From contig CAVXQD010000007.1 in NCBI GenBank assembly GCA_963763885.1, positions 1,984,001 through 2,048,000 of the forward strand: a stretch of 64,000 nucleotides of DNA, given 5' to 3'. The notes beneath the pieces were generated by a model that was given only the letters and a program-made list of their open reading frames with translations, ran no database searches and was not told where the DNA came from. Source of the DNA: JANNBN01 sp963763885 (lineage in GTDB: Bacteria > Actinomycetota > Acidimicrobiia > Acidimicrobiales > JANYDT01). Both the position numbers and the translations under genes were made by a program. Below, piece by piece: positions 9,732 through 18,929 of this stretch. The stretch's first letter is position 1. Every line of letters starts with the position of its first letter.

Positions 9732-12011
9732 TCAGCACGGCAGTGAGGGGAGCGCGATGTCCTGTGGTCGGATAGGAACTCGTTGCAACGCGAGCCCCGT
9801 CGCAGCGCGAATCGCGGCGGCTACGGCAGGTGTAGAGCTGATGGTGGGCGGTTCTCCCACGCCCTTGGCCCCGAATGGTGCACCTGCTTCGGGTTGGTCA
9901 TACAGACCGGCGATTCGCACGTGAGGCATATCGAGAGCAGTGGGGATGAGGTAGTCCGTGAAGCTTGGATTTCGAACGCGACCGTTGTCGAGGATGATTT
10001 CCTCCATGACGGCGAGGCCAACACCTTGTGCTGTGCCGCCTTCGATCTGGCCGATGACGTGCTGGGGGTTGAGGATGGTGCCCGTGTCTTGCGTGGTTGC
10101 CATCTCGATCACTCGGACTAACCCAAGATCGCAGTCGACGTCGACCACGGCGCGGTGAGCGGCGAAAGCCCAACTGACGTGCGCATCGCCCTGCCCGTTC
10201 TCATCCAGTGCGAATGTGGGTCGATGGCGGTACTCCACCAACTGGTGGACTACGTCGTTGCCGACGAACGTAACCAGCGGCTCGTCTTGCTCTCCGTTGA
10301 GTGTGGAAACTCGACCGGCTTGAAGTTGGATGGCGCCCTGAGCGACTCCCCATCGATCTGACGCGAGCGCGATGATCTGCGCGCGTACGGCTTCGCAGGC
10401 GGCCATGACCGCGCCTCCAGACATCCAGGTTTGACGCGAAGCTGACGTTGACCCAGCGGAACCAATCAATGTGTCAACCGGTTCCATCACCACATTGTCG
10501 ACGCCGAGGACCGTGCGAGCGATCTGCAAAGCAATGGTGACGAAACCCTGGCCGACTTCGGCACATGCCGACTTGATGGAGACCTGGCCGCCGCCGATGG
10601 TGCACGACGCGGTTGAGAAGTCGTCGAAGCCCTCAGAGAAGGCGATGTTCTTCCAGCCGATTGCGATGCCGATACCGCGTTTGATGTGATGCGCGTCGGC
10701 AGTGCGACCTGCACCACCCGGCCGAGCCATCATCTCGTCGGTCCCGCGTGTGTCCGGTGGCATCGGGTGTGCGTTGAGCCACTCTAGGAGCTGGTCCGTG
10801 GGTGCGGTCCCGTCGAGGACCTGACCTGTGATGCAGGTGTCTCCCGTGCGGATGAGGTTGCGTTTGCGGATCTCAACAGGGTCGAGGCCACACACGTTGG
10901 CCAACAGGTCCATCTGACTTTCGTGCGCGTAACAGGTTTGGACTGCGCCGAAACCTCGCATGGCTCCGCAGGACGGGTTGTTGGTGCGGACCGCCCAGCC
11001 ATCGACTGTTGCGCTTGGCACCCGGTATGGGCCCGTTGCGAAACATGCAGCGTTGGCAATGACCGCACACGATGACGACATGTATGCGCCACCATCGAAC
11101 ACGAGCCGACATTCGATGCGCTGCAGCACGCCGTCTTTTGTGGCGTGGTGGCGATACCACATGCGCGCTGGATGACGATGTACGTGGCCGAGGAAGCTCT
11201 CCAACCGGGAGTAAACGATCTTGACTGGACGGCCGGTCTTGAGGGCGAGCAGGCAGAGATGCACGTGCATGCTGACGTCCTCGCGGGCACCAAATGCGCC
11301 TCCTACCCCGGCGAGGTGGACGCGCACCTTGGCTTCGGGCAACCCAAGGCACGGTGCAAGCTGCCAAAGGTCGCTGTGGAGCCACTGCGTAGACACGTGC
11401 AGGTCGACGCCGCCTCCACCATCCTCGGGAATGGCAAGGCCGCTCTCGGGCCCGAGGAACGCCTGGTCTTGCATGCCGACCTCGTAGGTGCCCTCCACGA
11501 CCACGTCGCCGGTGACGCTTTGGTCGCCGTGGAGGATGACGAGGTGGCGAAAGACGTTTCCTTCGGGGTGAATCGGCGGACCGGTGAGGGCGAGCTCGGG
11601 GTCGATGACCGGTTGAAGTACCTCGTAGTTGACGATGATCGCCGCTGCTGCCCGCCGGGCAGTTTCCGGGTGATCTGCTGCGATTGCTGCGATTGGTTCG
11701 CCGTAGAACCGAACGACGTCGTGGGCAAAAACCGGTTGGTCTTGATGTTCCAACCCATAGACCTTTGCGCCGGGGACGTCGTCTTGGGTGACGATGGACT
11801 GAACGCCTGCGATCTTCCATGCCGGGCTGAGGTCGATGGACAGGATCCGCGCAGACGCGTGTGGGGACCGCAGGATGTGTGCCCACAGCATCGATTCGGC
11901 ATGCAGGTCGCTGGAAAACTCGAAGGACCCGGTGACCTTTGGGATGCCGTCTGGACGAGCGACGGATTCCCCGATGCCATGTTTTACAGCAACGATGGTG
12001 TTGGCGTTCAT
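9732..12011 (-). CDS. xdhA: Xanthine dehydrogenase-type molybdenum-cofactor subunit
   Basis: 759-residue large subunit of a molybdenum hydroxylase of the xanthine dehydrogenase/aldehyde oxidase family, which oxidises purines such as hypoxanthine and xanthine. Visible motifs include the Mo-cofactor-binding GGAFGAREDV block, the GAMRGFGAVQ block, the VEIRKRNL helix, and the C-terminal GAKGVGEPP, whose Glu is the catalytic base in the family. The ATG at 12011 overlaps the stop of the Fe-S subunit by 4 nt (ATGA), which fixes the start and implies translational coupling. It is the third gene of a FAD / Fe-S / Mo operon. The substrate is inferred from family and from nearby purine genes; CO dehydrogenase-like or aldehyde-oxidising activity is possible. 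Confidence 0.88.
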   Translation of the reverse strand: MNANTIVAVKHGIGESVARPDGIPKVTGSFEFSSDLHAESMLWAHILRSPHASARILSIDLSPAWKIAGVQSIVTQDDVPGAKVYGLEHQDQPVFAHDVVRFYGEPIAAIAADHPETARRAAAAIIVNYEVLQPVIDPELALTGPPIHPEGNVFRHLVILHGDQSVTGDVVVEGTYEVGMQDQAFLGPESGLAIPEDGGGGVDLHVSTQWLHSDLWQLAPCLGLPEAKVRVHLAGVGGAFGAREDVSMHVHLCLLALKTGRPVKIVYSRLESFLGHVHRHPARMWYRHHATKDGVLQRIECRLVFDGGAYMSSSCAVIANAACFATGPYRVPSATVDGWAVRTNNPSCGAMRGFGAVQTCYAHESQMDLLANVCGLDPVEIRKRNLIRTGDTCITGQVLDGTAPTDQLLEWLNAHPMPPDTRGTDEMMARPGGAGRTADAHHIKRGIGIAIGWKNIAFSEGFDDFSTASCTIGGGQVSIKSACAEVGQGFVTIALQIARTVLGVDNVVMEPVDTLIGSAGSTSASRQTWMSGGAVMAACEAVRAQIIALASDRWGVAQGAIQLQAGRVSTLNGEQDEPLVTFVGNDVVHQLVEYRHRPTFALDENGQGDAHVSWAFAAHRAVVDVDCDLGLVRVIEMATTQDTGTILNPQHVIGQIEGGTAQGVGLAVMEEIILDNGRVRNPSFTDYLIPTALDMPHVRIAGLYDQPEAGAPFGAKGVGEPPTISSTPAVAAAIRAATGLALQRVPIRPQDIALPSLPC

Positions 12012-12538
12012 GCTTGGTTCCTGCCCTCTGCTGCGACCTGAATAGCTTCGAAGATGCGCCCATAGCCGGTACACCGGCAGAGGTTGCCGCTGATTGCTTC
12101 GCGCATTTCCAGGTCAGTCGGCGAGGGAGTGTGATCGAGAAGGTCGTGAACTGCCATCACGAGGCCAGGTGTGCAGAAGCCGCATTGCACGGCGCCGGCA
12201 GCGACGAATGCGGATTGAACATCGCTGACCCCATCGTGGGTTGTTGGCAGACCTTCCACAGTGGTGATGGGTTGTGACTCGACGCTGGCTGCCATCACGA
12301 GGCAGGCGCACACGAGTTGGTCGTTCAGCAGCACCGAACAACTCCCGCACTCGCCCTGCTCGCACGCGTTCTTGGCGCCAGGGAGCCCGAGCCGTTCTCG
12401 TAATACATAGAGCAGGCTCTCGCCAAGCCATCCGGCTTCGACGGTGTGTGTTGTGCCGTTGACGTTGAGCTTGTAGGCAACGAGTTCATCTGCGATGCGC
12501 GGAGAGTCTTCGAGGTTGTTCATCGTGGGGTTGATCAT
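12008..12538 (-). CDS. Xanthine dehydrogenase-type [2Fe-2S] subunit
   Basis: 176-residue electron-transfer subunit. The N-terminal plant-ferredoxin-like cluster is shown by NACEQGECGSCSVLLNDQLVC (C-x4-C-x2-C spacing) and the C-terminal helical-domain cluster by QCGFCTPGLVMA and GNLCRCTGYG. It passes electrons from the Mo site to FAD. Start ATG 12538 has AGGAAG 8 nt upstream. It overlaps the Mo subunit by ATGA and starts 20 nt after the FAD subunit's stop, so the three form one operon. Size is normal for the family. Confidence 0.93.
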   Translation of the reverse strand: MINPTMNNLEDSPRIADELVAYKLNVNGTTHTVEAGWLGESLLYVLRERLGLPGAKNACEQGECGSCSVLLNDQLVCACLVMAASVESQPITTVEGLPTTHDGVSDVQSAFVAAGAVQCGFCTPGLVMAVHDLLDHTPSPTDLEMREAISGNLCRCTGYGRIFEAIQVAAEGRNQA

Positions 12539-12558
12539 TCTGGTGTTCTTCCTGGCGT

Positions 12559-13401
12559 TCAGATGAGTCGCATCAGCGCACGTTGAGCCATGACGCCGAT
12601 TGCATGGCGGCGGTAATCGGCCGTAGAGCGATGATCTGTGATCGGCTTTGCGGCAGCAGCAACCATTGAGCCGAACGTTTCATAAGTACGCGGATCATTA
12701 ACTGCGAGGTTGTCCCAGTCGATCTGGTGGGTGACCCAAGCCTCGGCTTCTGTTGCACGGAGTGGCACCGGGGCAACCGAGCCGAGTGCGACCCTGACGT
12801 TGCGTCCCCCGATGTCAACCACCAACGCAAGACCGGCCACGCTGATGACCATTGCGTTGCGTGTGCCGACCTTGAGATAGTCCTGCCGGCTGTTGAGGAC
12901 GGGCACTTTGATAGCCGTAATCAGTTCGTCTTGGCGTCTGGACGTGCGTTTGACGCCGACAAAGAACTCCGTCCACGGGACAAGCCTTGTGGCACCTTCG
13001 ACCGAGGTCAGTTCGATTTGCGCGTCGAGTGCTGCAAGCACGGGAAGCGTGTCTCCGGCGGGTGACGCGGTTCCGACGTTGCCCCCAATGGTTCCCGCGT
13101 TGCGGATCTGTGGCGAACCGACGGTGCGTGCAGCAGCAGCGAGCGCCGGGTGCAGAGATGCAATGGGGGGCTGCTGGAACTGCGCATACGTCACACCGGC
13201 GCCGATCCGCAGCGACGTTTCGTCGGCACTGATTGTTTTGAGTTCTGGCACCAGCGAAAGGGCGATGACGGAGCCGGGGCGACGATGGCCGGCGTTGACC
13301 TCGACCATGAAGTCGGTGCCGCCGGCGAGGAGTTGTGACGATGGGTCGGCTCCGAGGAAGCGGAGAGCATCGTTGAGTGAGCGCGGCGTCGCAATCGACA
13401 T
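12559..13401 (-). CDS. Xanthine dehydrogenase-type FAD subunit
   Basis: 280-residue FAD-binding subunit of the same molybdenum hydroxylase. FAD-contact motifs are visible: LLAGGTDFMVEVNAG near the N-terminus and TIGGNVGTASPAGDTLPVL in the middle. It accepts electrons from the Fe-S subunit and passes them on, usually to NAD+. It is the first gene of the operon, transcribed away from a small CopD-like membrane gene, so the 97-bp gap at 13402-13497 should hold the operon promoter. A TAGGG stretch lies upstream of the ATG. No XdhC-type Mo-cofactor maturation gene is seen adjacent. Confidence 0.9.
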   Translation of the reverse strand: MSIATPRSLNDALRFLGADPSSQLLAGGTDFMVEVNAGHRRPGSVIALSLVPELKTISADETSLRIGAGVTYAQFQQPPIASLHPALAAAARTVGSPQIRNAGTIGGNVGTASPAGDTLPVLAALDAQIELTSVEGATRLVPWTEFFVGVKRTSRRQDELITAIKVPVLNSRQDYLKVGTRNAMVISVAGLALVVDIGGRNVRVALGSVAPVPLRATEAEAWVTHQIDWDNLAVNDPRTYETFGSMVAAAAKPITDHRSTADYRRHAIGVMAQRALMRLI

Positions 13402-13497
13402 GGGCTAAACCCTAGCGGCGACCTTTACTTTTCGTGAAGATGGCTCTTGAACAGTTTGTGAACGATTCGCCTCCGGACCGGCTGACACAATCGGGTG

Positions 13498-13914
13498 ATG
13501 GGAATCACGCTCACCACGATTCGAATGTTCGTCCACGTCCTGGCCGCCACGGTGTGGGTTGGCGGGCAACTTGTGTTGGGAGGTTTGGTCGGCGTGGTCA
13601 GAGAACAGGCTGGCTCAGACGGCACGCGTGCTGTGGCACGTCGCTTTGCCCTCCTGTCGTGGCCCGCATACGTGGTGCTCCTGTTCACCGGTATCTGGAA
13701 TGCGATCGACATCCCGTTCGAGTCCTATCCAGATTCGTACAAGCAAGTGTTCGGGCTCAAGATGACGTGTTTCCTGATCACCGGCGCAGGTGCAGCGTTG
13801 CATTCACTGGTACCCAAGACTTGGGCCCGTGCAGTGGGTGGCGCAGCTTCGTCCCTAGGGGCCGTCGGAGTGCTGTTCTTTGCTGTTGCGCTGAAATACG
13901 CGAATCACAGCTGA
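13498..13914 (+). CDS. Small four-helix CopD-like membrane protein
   Basis: 138 residues with four predicted transmembrane segments. The first, MFVHVLAATVWVGGQLVLGGLV, carries the His-x(7)-WxGG pattern seen in CopD/DUF2269-like membrane proteins, and later VVLLFTGIWNAI and FGLKMTCFLITGAGAALHSL resemble the same fold. These proteins are thought to bind heme or copper at His residues; the role here is unknown. GTG 13495 immediately precedes ATG 13498; the ATG is taken. It is transcribed divergently from the xanthine dehydrogenase operon. Confidence 0.7.
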   Translation: MGITLTTIRMFVHVLAATVWVGGQLVLGGLVGVVREQAGSDGTRAVARRFALLSWPAYVVLLFTGIWNAIDIPFESYPDSYKQVFGLKMTCFLITGAGAALHSLVPKTWARAVGGAASSLGAVGVLFFAVALKYANHS

Positions 13915-13946
13915 AGCGTGGCGATCTTCTTTGCGCTGGTGCTGCG

Positions 13947-14573
13947 TCAGATTTGAGCGATGCGTGCCAGCAGCATGTCAAGCGCAGGCTGGTTCTTTCC
14001 GCCGTGCGGGATGATTACATCGGCGTAGCGCTTGGACGGTTCGATGAATTGTTCGTGGGCCGGGCGCACGGTTTCCAGGTATTGGCCCACTACAGAGTTC
14101 AACGAACGTCCGCGTTCATCCATGTCTCGTTGGAGCCGTCGGATGAACCGGATGTCGGCATCGGTGTCAACGAAGACTCTGAGATCCATAAGCGCGCGTA
14201 ACGATGGTTCCCAGAGAATCAGCAGGCCCTCGACGACGACGATAGGGGCTGGACGCACGTGAGTAGTTGCGTCGGAACGACGGTGGTCTGCAAAGTCGTA
14301 GACGGGGACGTTCACTGCGAACCCTGCCCGGAGCGCTCCGAGGTGTTCCGCCATCAACAGCCAGTCGAACGCGTCTGGATGGTCGTAGTTGAGGGCCGCC
14401 CGGCCGTCCAGGTCGAGATCGTCTCGATCTTGGTAGTAGGAGTCCAGCGCAAGGACGGCGACCCGCTCGTGGCCGGCCAGCCCAATGACCCGATCGGCGA
14501 CAGTGCTTTTGCCGGAACCGCTGCCTCCGGCAACGCCGATGACGAATGGTGTGTGGGGATGTGGCGATGTCAT
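13947..14573 (-). CDS. udk: Uridine kinase
   Basis: 208-residue P-loop kinase that phosphorylates uridine/cytidine in pyrimidine salvage. Walker A GGSGSGKS spans residues 16-23, followed by the family's LDSYYQDRDDLD substrate segment, the NYDHPDAFDW block, and VVVEGLLILWEPSLR (Walker-B-like strand). RRLQRDMDERGRS matches the lid. ATG 14573 overlaps the stop of the preceding small gene as ATGA, and AGGAC lies upstream. Length is close to E. coli Udk (213 aa). Confidence 0.9.
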   Translation of the reverse strand: MTSPHPHTPFVIGVAGGSGSGKSTVADRVIGLAGHERVAVLALDSYYQDRDDLDLDGRAALNYDHPDAFDWLLMAEHLGALRAGFAVNVPVYDFADHRRSDATTHVRPAPIVVVEGLLILWEPSLRALMDLRVFVDTDADIRFIRRLQRDMDERGRSLNSVVGQYLETVRPAHEQFIEPSKRYADVIIPHGGKNQPALDMLLARIAQI

Positions 14574-14899
14574 GAGCGTCCTGGGCGTCTTGTGGTTCGA
14601 GTGCGCCAGCAAGCCGTATGGAAGTGGCGACGATGATCTGGTGCATCGTCTGGGACGACAACAACGTGAGGCGTACCGACGGCGATGGACTGGTTGCAAA
14701 TGGGGCAGTCGTAGCGTTTTACGGCCTGGTCGCCGCGCACGGAACGGACAGTTAACTGATCGTCAGCATACGTACCAATTCCTGGTATCAACCGAGGGGT
14801 TGGGTCCCTGGACTCATTTTCTGAGGATGCCAGTTCTGCTGCAGCCAGCCATTTTGGCGGGGTCCACGCAGGTACCTGCGGTGCCTTGCGGCGGCCCAT
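14570..14899 (-). CDS. Small actinobacterial protein with CPxC...H...HxxC motif
   Basis: 109-residue cytoplasmic protein of unknown function. The C-terminal half has YDCPICNQSIAVGTPHVVVVPDD, then HFHTACW: a pattern of two Cys, His residues and a final Cys that I recognise from small conserved actinobacterial proteins, sometimes labelled 'ATP/GTP-binding', and that probably binds zinc. The N-terminal half is low-complexity and polar. ATG 14899 has AAGG 8 nt upstream; a TTG lies directly before it. The stop overlaps the udk start by 4 nt, so the two are translationally coupled. Confidence 0.65.
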   Translation of the reverse strand: MGRRKAPQVPAWTPPKWLAAAELASSENESRDPTPRLIPGIGTYADDQLTVRSVRGDQAVKRYDCPICNQSIAVGTPHVVVVPDDAPDHRRHFHTACWRTRTTRRPGRS

Positions 14900-14966
14900 C
14901 AAGGACGCCTTCGGTGCCGTAGTGTTCGGATGATCACGGCTTCGACCCTATTCGAGTCGGAGCGCA

Positions 14967-15746
14967 TTACCCGCGAGCGATGTCGTAAACGAGGCGCCCG
15001 AGAAGGGCCACGACCACGATCAGAAAGACTCGTCGTACCCATTCGCTGCCCTTGGCGATTGCCAACCGTGAACCAATTTGAGAACCAGCAAAGTTGGCTG
15101 CGCCCATGGCGAGGCCAAGCCCAACAAGCATGTTGCCGTGGCTGGCGAACCACGCAATGGCCCCAAGGTTGGTTGCCGTGTTGACCGTCTTTGCGACAGC
15201 GTTGGCTTCGATAAAGGCCAGCCCGACAACACCAACAAGCAACAAGACAAGGAAGCTTCCCGTTCCTGGCCCGATGAGTCCGTCGTAGAAACCAATCCCG
15301 ATACCGCCGCCAAACAGGACGGAACGGCGCCGCGATGCGGTGAGTCGTTCGTTCGTCACTGCACCCAAGGTTGGCTTGCGCCAGACGTAGATGAAGACGA
15401 TGGCCAACGCAACAACGACCAGCGGCTTCAACGCGGCGGTGGAGAGACGAGACGCGATCATTGCTCCTGCCAATGCGGCGCACCCAGCAAGGCCGGCCAT
15501 GATGAGGGCTTCTTTGCGGTTGATTCTTACTTTGCGGTTGTAGACCACGGCTGCAGAGCCTGTTCCCCAGACGGAGGCAAGTTTGTTGGTGCCGAGCAAC
15601 GTTGCAGTGGGCTGACCATGCAACGTGAGAAGCAGCGCGGGAATCTGCAGGAGGCCGCCGCCGCCGACGATGGCGTCGATACCGCCAGCGCAAAAGGCCG
15701 CCAGCACCAATACAACCCATTGCCCAGTTGAGATGCTCGCTAACAC
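14967..15746 (-). CDS. TSUP-family (TauE/SafE-like) membrane transporter
   Basis: 259 residues with about eight transmembrane segments. The family pattern GGIDAIVGGGGLLQIPALLL near the N-terminus and the internal repeat GIGFYDGLIGPGTGSFLVLLLV identify the TSUP (YfcA/TauE) family, which moves sulfur-containing or organic anions across the membrane; the substrate here is unknown. The start is GTG at 15746 (VLASIS); no clear Shine-Dalgarno is visible. It is divergent from the MFS gene at 15848, and the ~100-bp gap should contain both promoters. Confidence 0.85.
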   Translation of the reverse strand: MLASISTGQWVVLVLAAFCAGGIDAIVGGGGLLQIPALLLTLHGQPTATLLGTNKLASVWGTGSAAVVYNRKVRINRKEALIMAGLAGCAALAGAMIASRLSTAALKPLVVVALAIVFIYVWRKPTLGAVTNERLTASRRRSVLFGGGIGIGFYDGLIGPGTGSFLVLLLVGVVGLAFIEANAVAKTVNTATNLGAIAWFASHGNMLVGLGLAMGAANFAGSQIGSRLAIAKGSEWVRRVFLIVVVALLGRLVYDIARG

Positions 15747-15847
15747 GATGCGTCAGCGTAGGTGCCCTGTGTGTGCTCGGCCTCGCGTGGACTGTGACAC
15801 ACGCCATTTGTTTCCGAATTGTTGGGGAGGACTCCTACGATTGAGAA

Positions 15848-17134
15848 GTGATTGGTCTTGCCGCTCCCCGTCGGCAAACCCGAAACCAGCACGGAAAATC
15901 GACTGGCGGGGCAATTGGTCCGGGCCAAGTTCTCAGGCGCCACGCGGACTTTCGCCGCGTCATCATCGCTTCCGCAGTGTCCGACATGGGTACCTGGATG
16001 CAGCTGATGACAGTCGGCACGCTTGTTGCCCACCAGACGGGAAGTGCTTTGCGCTCGGGGTTGGTCGCTGTTGCCACGTTTTCTCCGCAGGTCCTCACTG
16101 CGCCAATCGGCGGTGCGCTTGCTGACCGTTATGACCGCCGCATGCTCCTTCGCGTCATCCTTTCTGTGCAGGCGGTAGCAGCAGCGGTTTTGGCTCTCGC
16201 AGTTGCTGGGGGCATGGCGCCCAATACGCTCACCTTGTTGGTTTTCGTTCAAGGCATGCTGACGTCGATGGCTAACCCAGTGTTTGGTTCCATCGTCCCG
16301 GATCTGGTGCCGGCGGATTCGCTCTTGGCGGCTACGTCGCTCAGTTCGGTGTCGTGGAACGCCGGCCGTATCGCTGGCCCCATTGCAGCGACCCTGCTCA
16401 TTCGGAGCGTTGGTGCGGCGTTCTGCATTGCAGCAAACGCGGCGAGTTTCGCAATTCTGTTTGCCGTGGTGTCGATGTTGCGGCGTAGCTTCTCTCCCGC
16501 TGCAACGGACACGCACGAGTCGGTGCGAGCGCGTTTTGTGCACGGTGTTCGTGCGCTTCGGTCGGTTCCCGCCATTCGGTTTGCGTTGTTCTTCGCGTGC
16601 TTCAATCAGGTGTTGTTGGCGCCGCTCATCGGCTTGATCCCTATCCTTGCTGAGCGTCGTCTGGGTGGTGCAGAAGGCACCGCAAGTACTTTGTATGTGG
16701 CCCTCGGAATTGGAAGCCTGCTTGGGTCGTGGTCCGTCGCAAACCTGGTGGGTCGGTTCGGGCGCACCCGAACCGCGCTGTGTCTCAATGGTGCAGCCAC
16801 GGTGCTGTTCCTACTGACGGCGCAGATGACTTCCGCCCGGTCTGTTGCTGCATTGCTCGTTCCACTTGGGGCATGTTTTATTGGCGGGTTCGTGTGCATC
16901 AACTCGGTCATCCAACGCGATGCGCCGGCAGGCGAACGTGGTCGCATCTTGTCCATCATGTCCGCCTGCATCGGCTCGTGCTACAGCATCGGCGTGATCT
17001 GGATCGGCAGTCTGGCTGATGCGGTGTCCATCCACGTGGCGCTCACATGTGCTGCAGCCATCGCCGTGGTCCTGTTTGGTGCATCCGTCGCGTTCCAGCG
17101 CCCGCGCTGGCGTTCGCTCGCTCACGGCGACTGA
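15848..17134 (+). CDS. MFS transporter of the EntS-like (MFS_3) group
   Basis: 428 residues with ~12 hydrophobic segments. After a short basic N-terminus, FRRVIIASAVSDMGTWMQLMTVG is the usual first helix of MFS_3 exporters, and GGALADRYDRRMLLRV is the MFS loop 2-3 signature. The loop also recurs in reduced form (NLVGRFGRTRTA) between helices 8 and 9. Probable drug or metabolite exporter; the substrate cannot be told. GTG 15848 is the start; a GAGAAG stretch lies just before it. Confidence 0.82.
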   Translation: MIGLAAPRRQTRNQHGKSTGGAIGPGQVLRRHADFRRVIIASAVSDMGTWMQLMTVGTLVAHQTGSALRSGLVAVATFSPQVLTAPIGGALADRYDRRMLLRVILSVQAVAAAVLALAVAGGMAPNTLTLLVFVQGMLTSMANPVFGSIVPDLVPADSLLAATSLSSVSWNAGRIAGPIAATLLIRSVGAAFCIAANAASFAILFAVVSMLRRSFSPAATDTHESVRARFVHGVRALRSVPAIRFALFFACFNQVLLAPLIGLIPILAERRLGGAEGTASTLYVALGIGSLLGSWSVANLVGRFGRTRTALCLNGAATVLFLLTAQMTSARSVAALLVPLGACFIGGFVCINSVIQRDAPAGERGRILSIMSACIGSCYSIGVIWIGSLADAVSIHVALTCAAAIAVVLFGASVAFQRPRWRSLAHGD

Positions 17135-17191
17135 CCGCCTCAGAAACACTGTGTGCACATATAACAGGCGTGCGAGTAGCAGAGTAACTGC

Positions 17192-17902
17192 CTAGTTCAG
17201 TGCTCCCACCGGGGCAGCAAGGACCGGCCGATCGATCGGTGGCAGCGACATCCGTTCCAGCACCAGTTGGATGAGTGGGCCGATTCCGAACATGAACACA
17301 ACGGTGCCGATTCCTGCGGTGCCGCCGAGAAGGAAGCCCAGCCCAAGAGTTGTGACTTCCACCAAGGTACGACCCATGCGAACAGACATGCCCAAGGCTT
17401 TGAGGCCGGTCATGATGCCGTCGCGCGGACCTGGGCCGAGACCACTGCCGATATACATGCCACTGCCGACTGCAATGAGAACAACCCCGATCAACATGAA
17501 CAGCCATCTGGACACAAGTGAGCCCGGCGAGGTGATGTGTGGTCTGACGAGGTCAACTACCAGCCCGATCTCCAGCGTGTTGAGAACAGTGCCGAGACCA
17601 ATGCGTTGTTTCAGCGGGATCCACAACGGAAGCACAGCAAGCCCAACGATGTTCATCACCAAGCCGAGTTCTGCATGGAACCGTTTGGCGAGACCCTGGT
17701 GCAGCACGTCCCACGGGGCCGTGCCCATCTTGGATTGCACCAGCAGAGCGATGCCAACGCCGAAAATGGCAAGGCCGACGATGCAGCGTGGCAGACGCTG
17801 GCGCAGATCTGCAGCAGACAATGGCTGTTGGCGCAATGCCCGCAGCAGTAAGAGCGCAAGGGTGACGATGAGCGCGAGCCGAGCCGCTGCGGAACCTGAC
17901 AT
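17192..17902 (-). CDS. YczE/YitT-like membrane protein
   Basis: 236 residues with five or six transmembrane helices. QSKMGTAPWDVLHQGLAK and the later GSGLGPGPRDGIMTGL are the paired motifs of the YczE/YyaS-like family (related to YitT); these are integral membrane proteins of unknown function that often accompany transporters or regulators. The gene starts 9 nt after the stop of the hydroxyacyl-CoA dehydrogenase gene on the same strand, so they are likely co-transcribed. Confidence 0.75.
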   Translation of the reverse strand: MSGSAAARLALIVTLALLLLRALRQQPLSAADLRQRLPRCIVGLAIFGVGIALLVQSKMGTAPWDVLHQGLAKRFHAELGLVMNIVGLAVLPLWIPLKQRIGLGTVLNTLEIGLVVDLVRPHITSPGSLVSRWLFMLIGVVLIAVGSGMYIGSGLGPGPRDGIMTGLKALGMSVRMGRTLVEVTTLGLGFLLGGTAGIGTVVFMFGIGPLIQLVLERMSLPPIDRPVLAAPVGALN

Positions 17903-17911
17903 GGTCAGTGT

Positions 17912-18778
17912 TTATCGGTATACGTAGAAGCCGCGGCCTGATTTACGACCGAGCAGCCCAGCCTCAACCATCCGGCTCAAGAGCGGTGGTGGTGCGTAGA
18001 GCTGTTCTTTGAACTCGGTATAGAGGCTTTCGGCAACAGCCATGGTTGTGTCCAGGCCGATGAGGTCGCAGAGGCGGAGTGGCCCCATCGGGTGCGCGCA
18101 ACCTTCCACCATGCCGGCGTCGATGTCTTCGGCGGTGGCGAAACCGGACTCCATCATGCGAATCGCCTGAAGGATGTACGGGATGAGTAACGCGTTGACG
18201 ATGAAGCCGGCGCGGTCCTTGGAGCGGATCACGCGCTTGCCAAGCGTGTTGGCAGCGAACTGCTCAGCTGCAGTTGCAGTTTCGGGCGACGTCAGCAAGG
18301 AGGTCACCAGCTCGACAAGCTTCAGCACCGGCACCGGGTTGAAGAAGTGGATACCAACCACCTGCGCAGGCCGTTGCGTAGCCATAGCCAGCTTCATGAT
18401 GGGGATGGACGAGGTGTTGGAAGCCAAGACTGCAGTTGGGCTGCTGACCACGTCGTCGAGGCGGCGAAACACGTCGATTTTGGCCGCTTCATCCTCGAGG
18501 ATGGCTTCGACCACAAGGTCTCGGTCGTGCAGCGAGTGGAAGTCGTGGGTGACCGTGATGAGATCAACCGCTTGGTCTTTGATCTCCGGATCGAGTTTGC
18601 CCGCTGTGACCGCTCGTTCCAAGGAGGTGTGGATGCGCTTCAACGCCCGTTCAGCCGATGCAGGATCTGCTTCGATCACGATGGTTGGACAGCCGGCTCG
18701 AGCGCAGACCTCGGCGATACCCGAGCCCATGAGCCCGCCGCCGATGACGCCGATACGGGAGAAAGTCTTGCTAGTCAC
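17912..18778 (-). CDS. 3-hydroxybutyryl-CoA / 3-hydroxyacyl-CoA dehydrogenase
   Basis: 288-residue NAD-dependent enzyme oxidising (3S)-3-hydroxyacyl-CoA, used in beta-oxidation or butanoate metabolism. The N-terminal Rossmann motif IGVIGGGLMGSGIAEVC, the catalytic His in GIHFFNPVPVLKLVELV, and the C-terminal GCAHPMGPLRLCDLIGLDT block are all canonical. GTG 18778 is chosen as start: AGGA lies 8 nt upstream and the Rossmann strand begins at residue 8, as in homologs. It is divergent from an acyl-CoA synthetase at 18930; the ~150 bp between them likely holds both promoters. Confidence 0.92.
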   Translation of the reverse strand: MTSKTFSRIGVIGGGLMGSGIAEVCARAGCPTIVIEADPASAERALKRIHTSLERAVTAGKLDPEIKDQAVDLITVTHDFHSLHDRDLVVEAILEDEAAKIDVFRRLDDVVSSPTAVLASNTSSIPIMKLAMATQRPAQVVGIHFFNPVPVLKLVELVTSLLTSPETATAAEQFAANTLGKRVIRSKDRAGFIVNALLIPYILQAIRMMESGFATAEDIDAGMVEGCAHPMGPLRLCDLIGLDTTMAVAESLYTEFKEQLYAPPPLLSRMVEAGLLGRKSGRGFYVYR

Positions 18779-18929
18779 TGGCCCATCCTGTGGTGCGATT
18801 GCATTCGAAGTTCCAAACCGTAGTAACGGGTTAGGGCCACCCAGTCTGCCAGGCGATACGGTGGCAACGGTCCTGTGGGGCCGAACCCTCGCCACAAAGC
18901 AAAGTCACAACTCATGAGGAGCAACACCG

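Noticed and set aside
13434..14201. Plus-strand open frame overlapping the CopD-like gene and udk
   Set aside because: Different frame without motifs; the CopD-like and udk genes are supported by family patterns.
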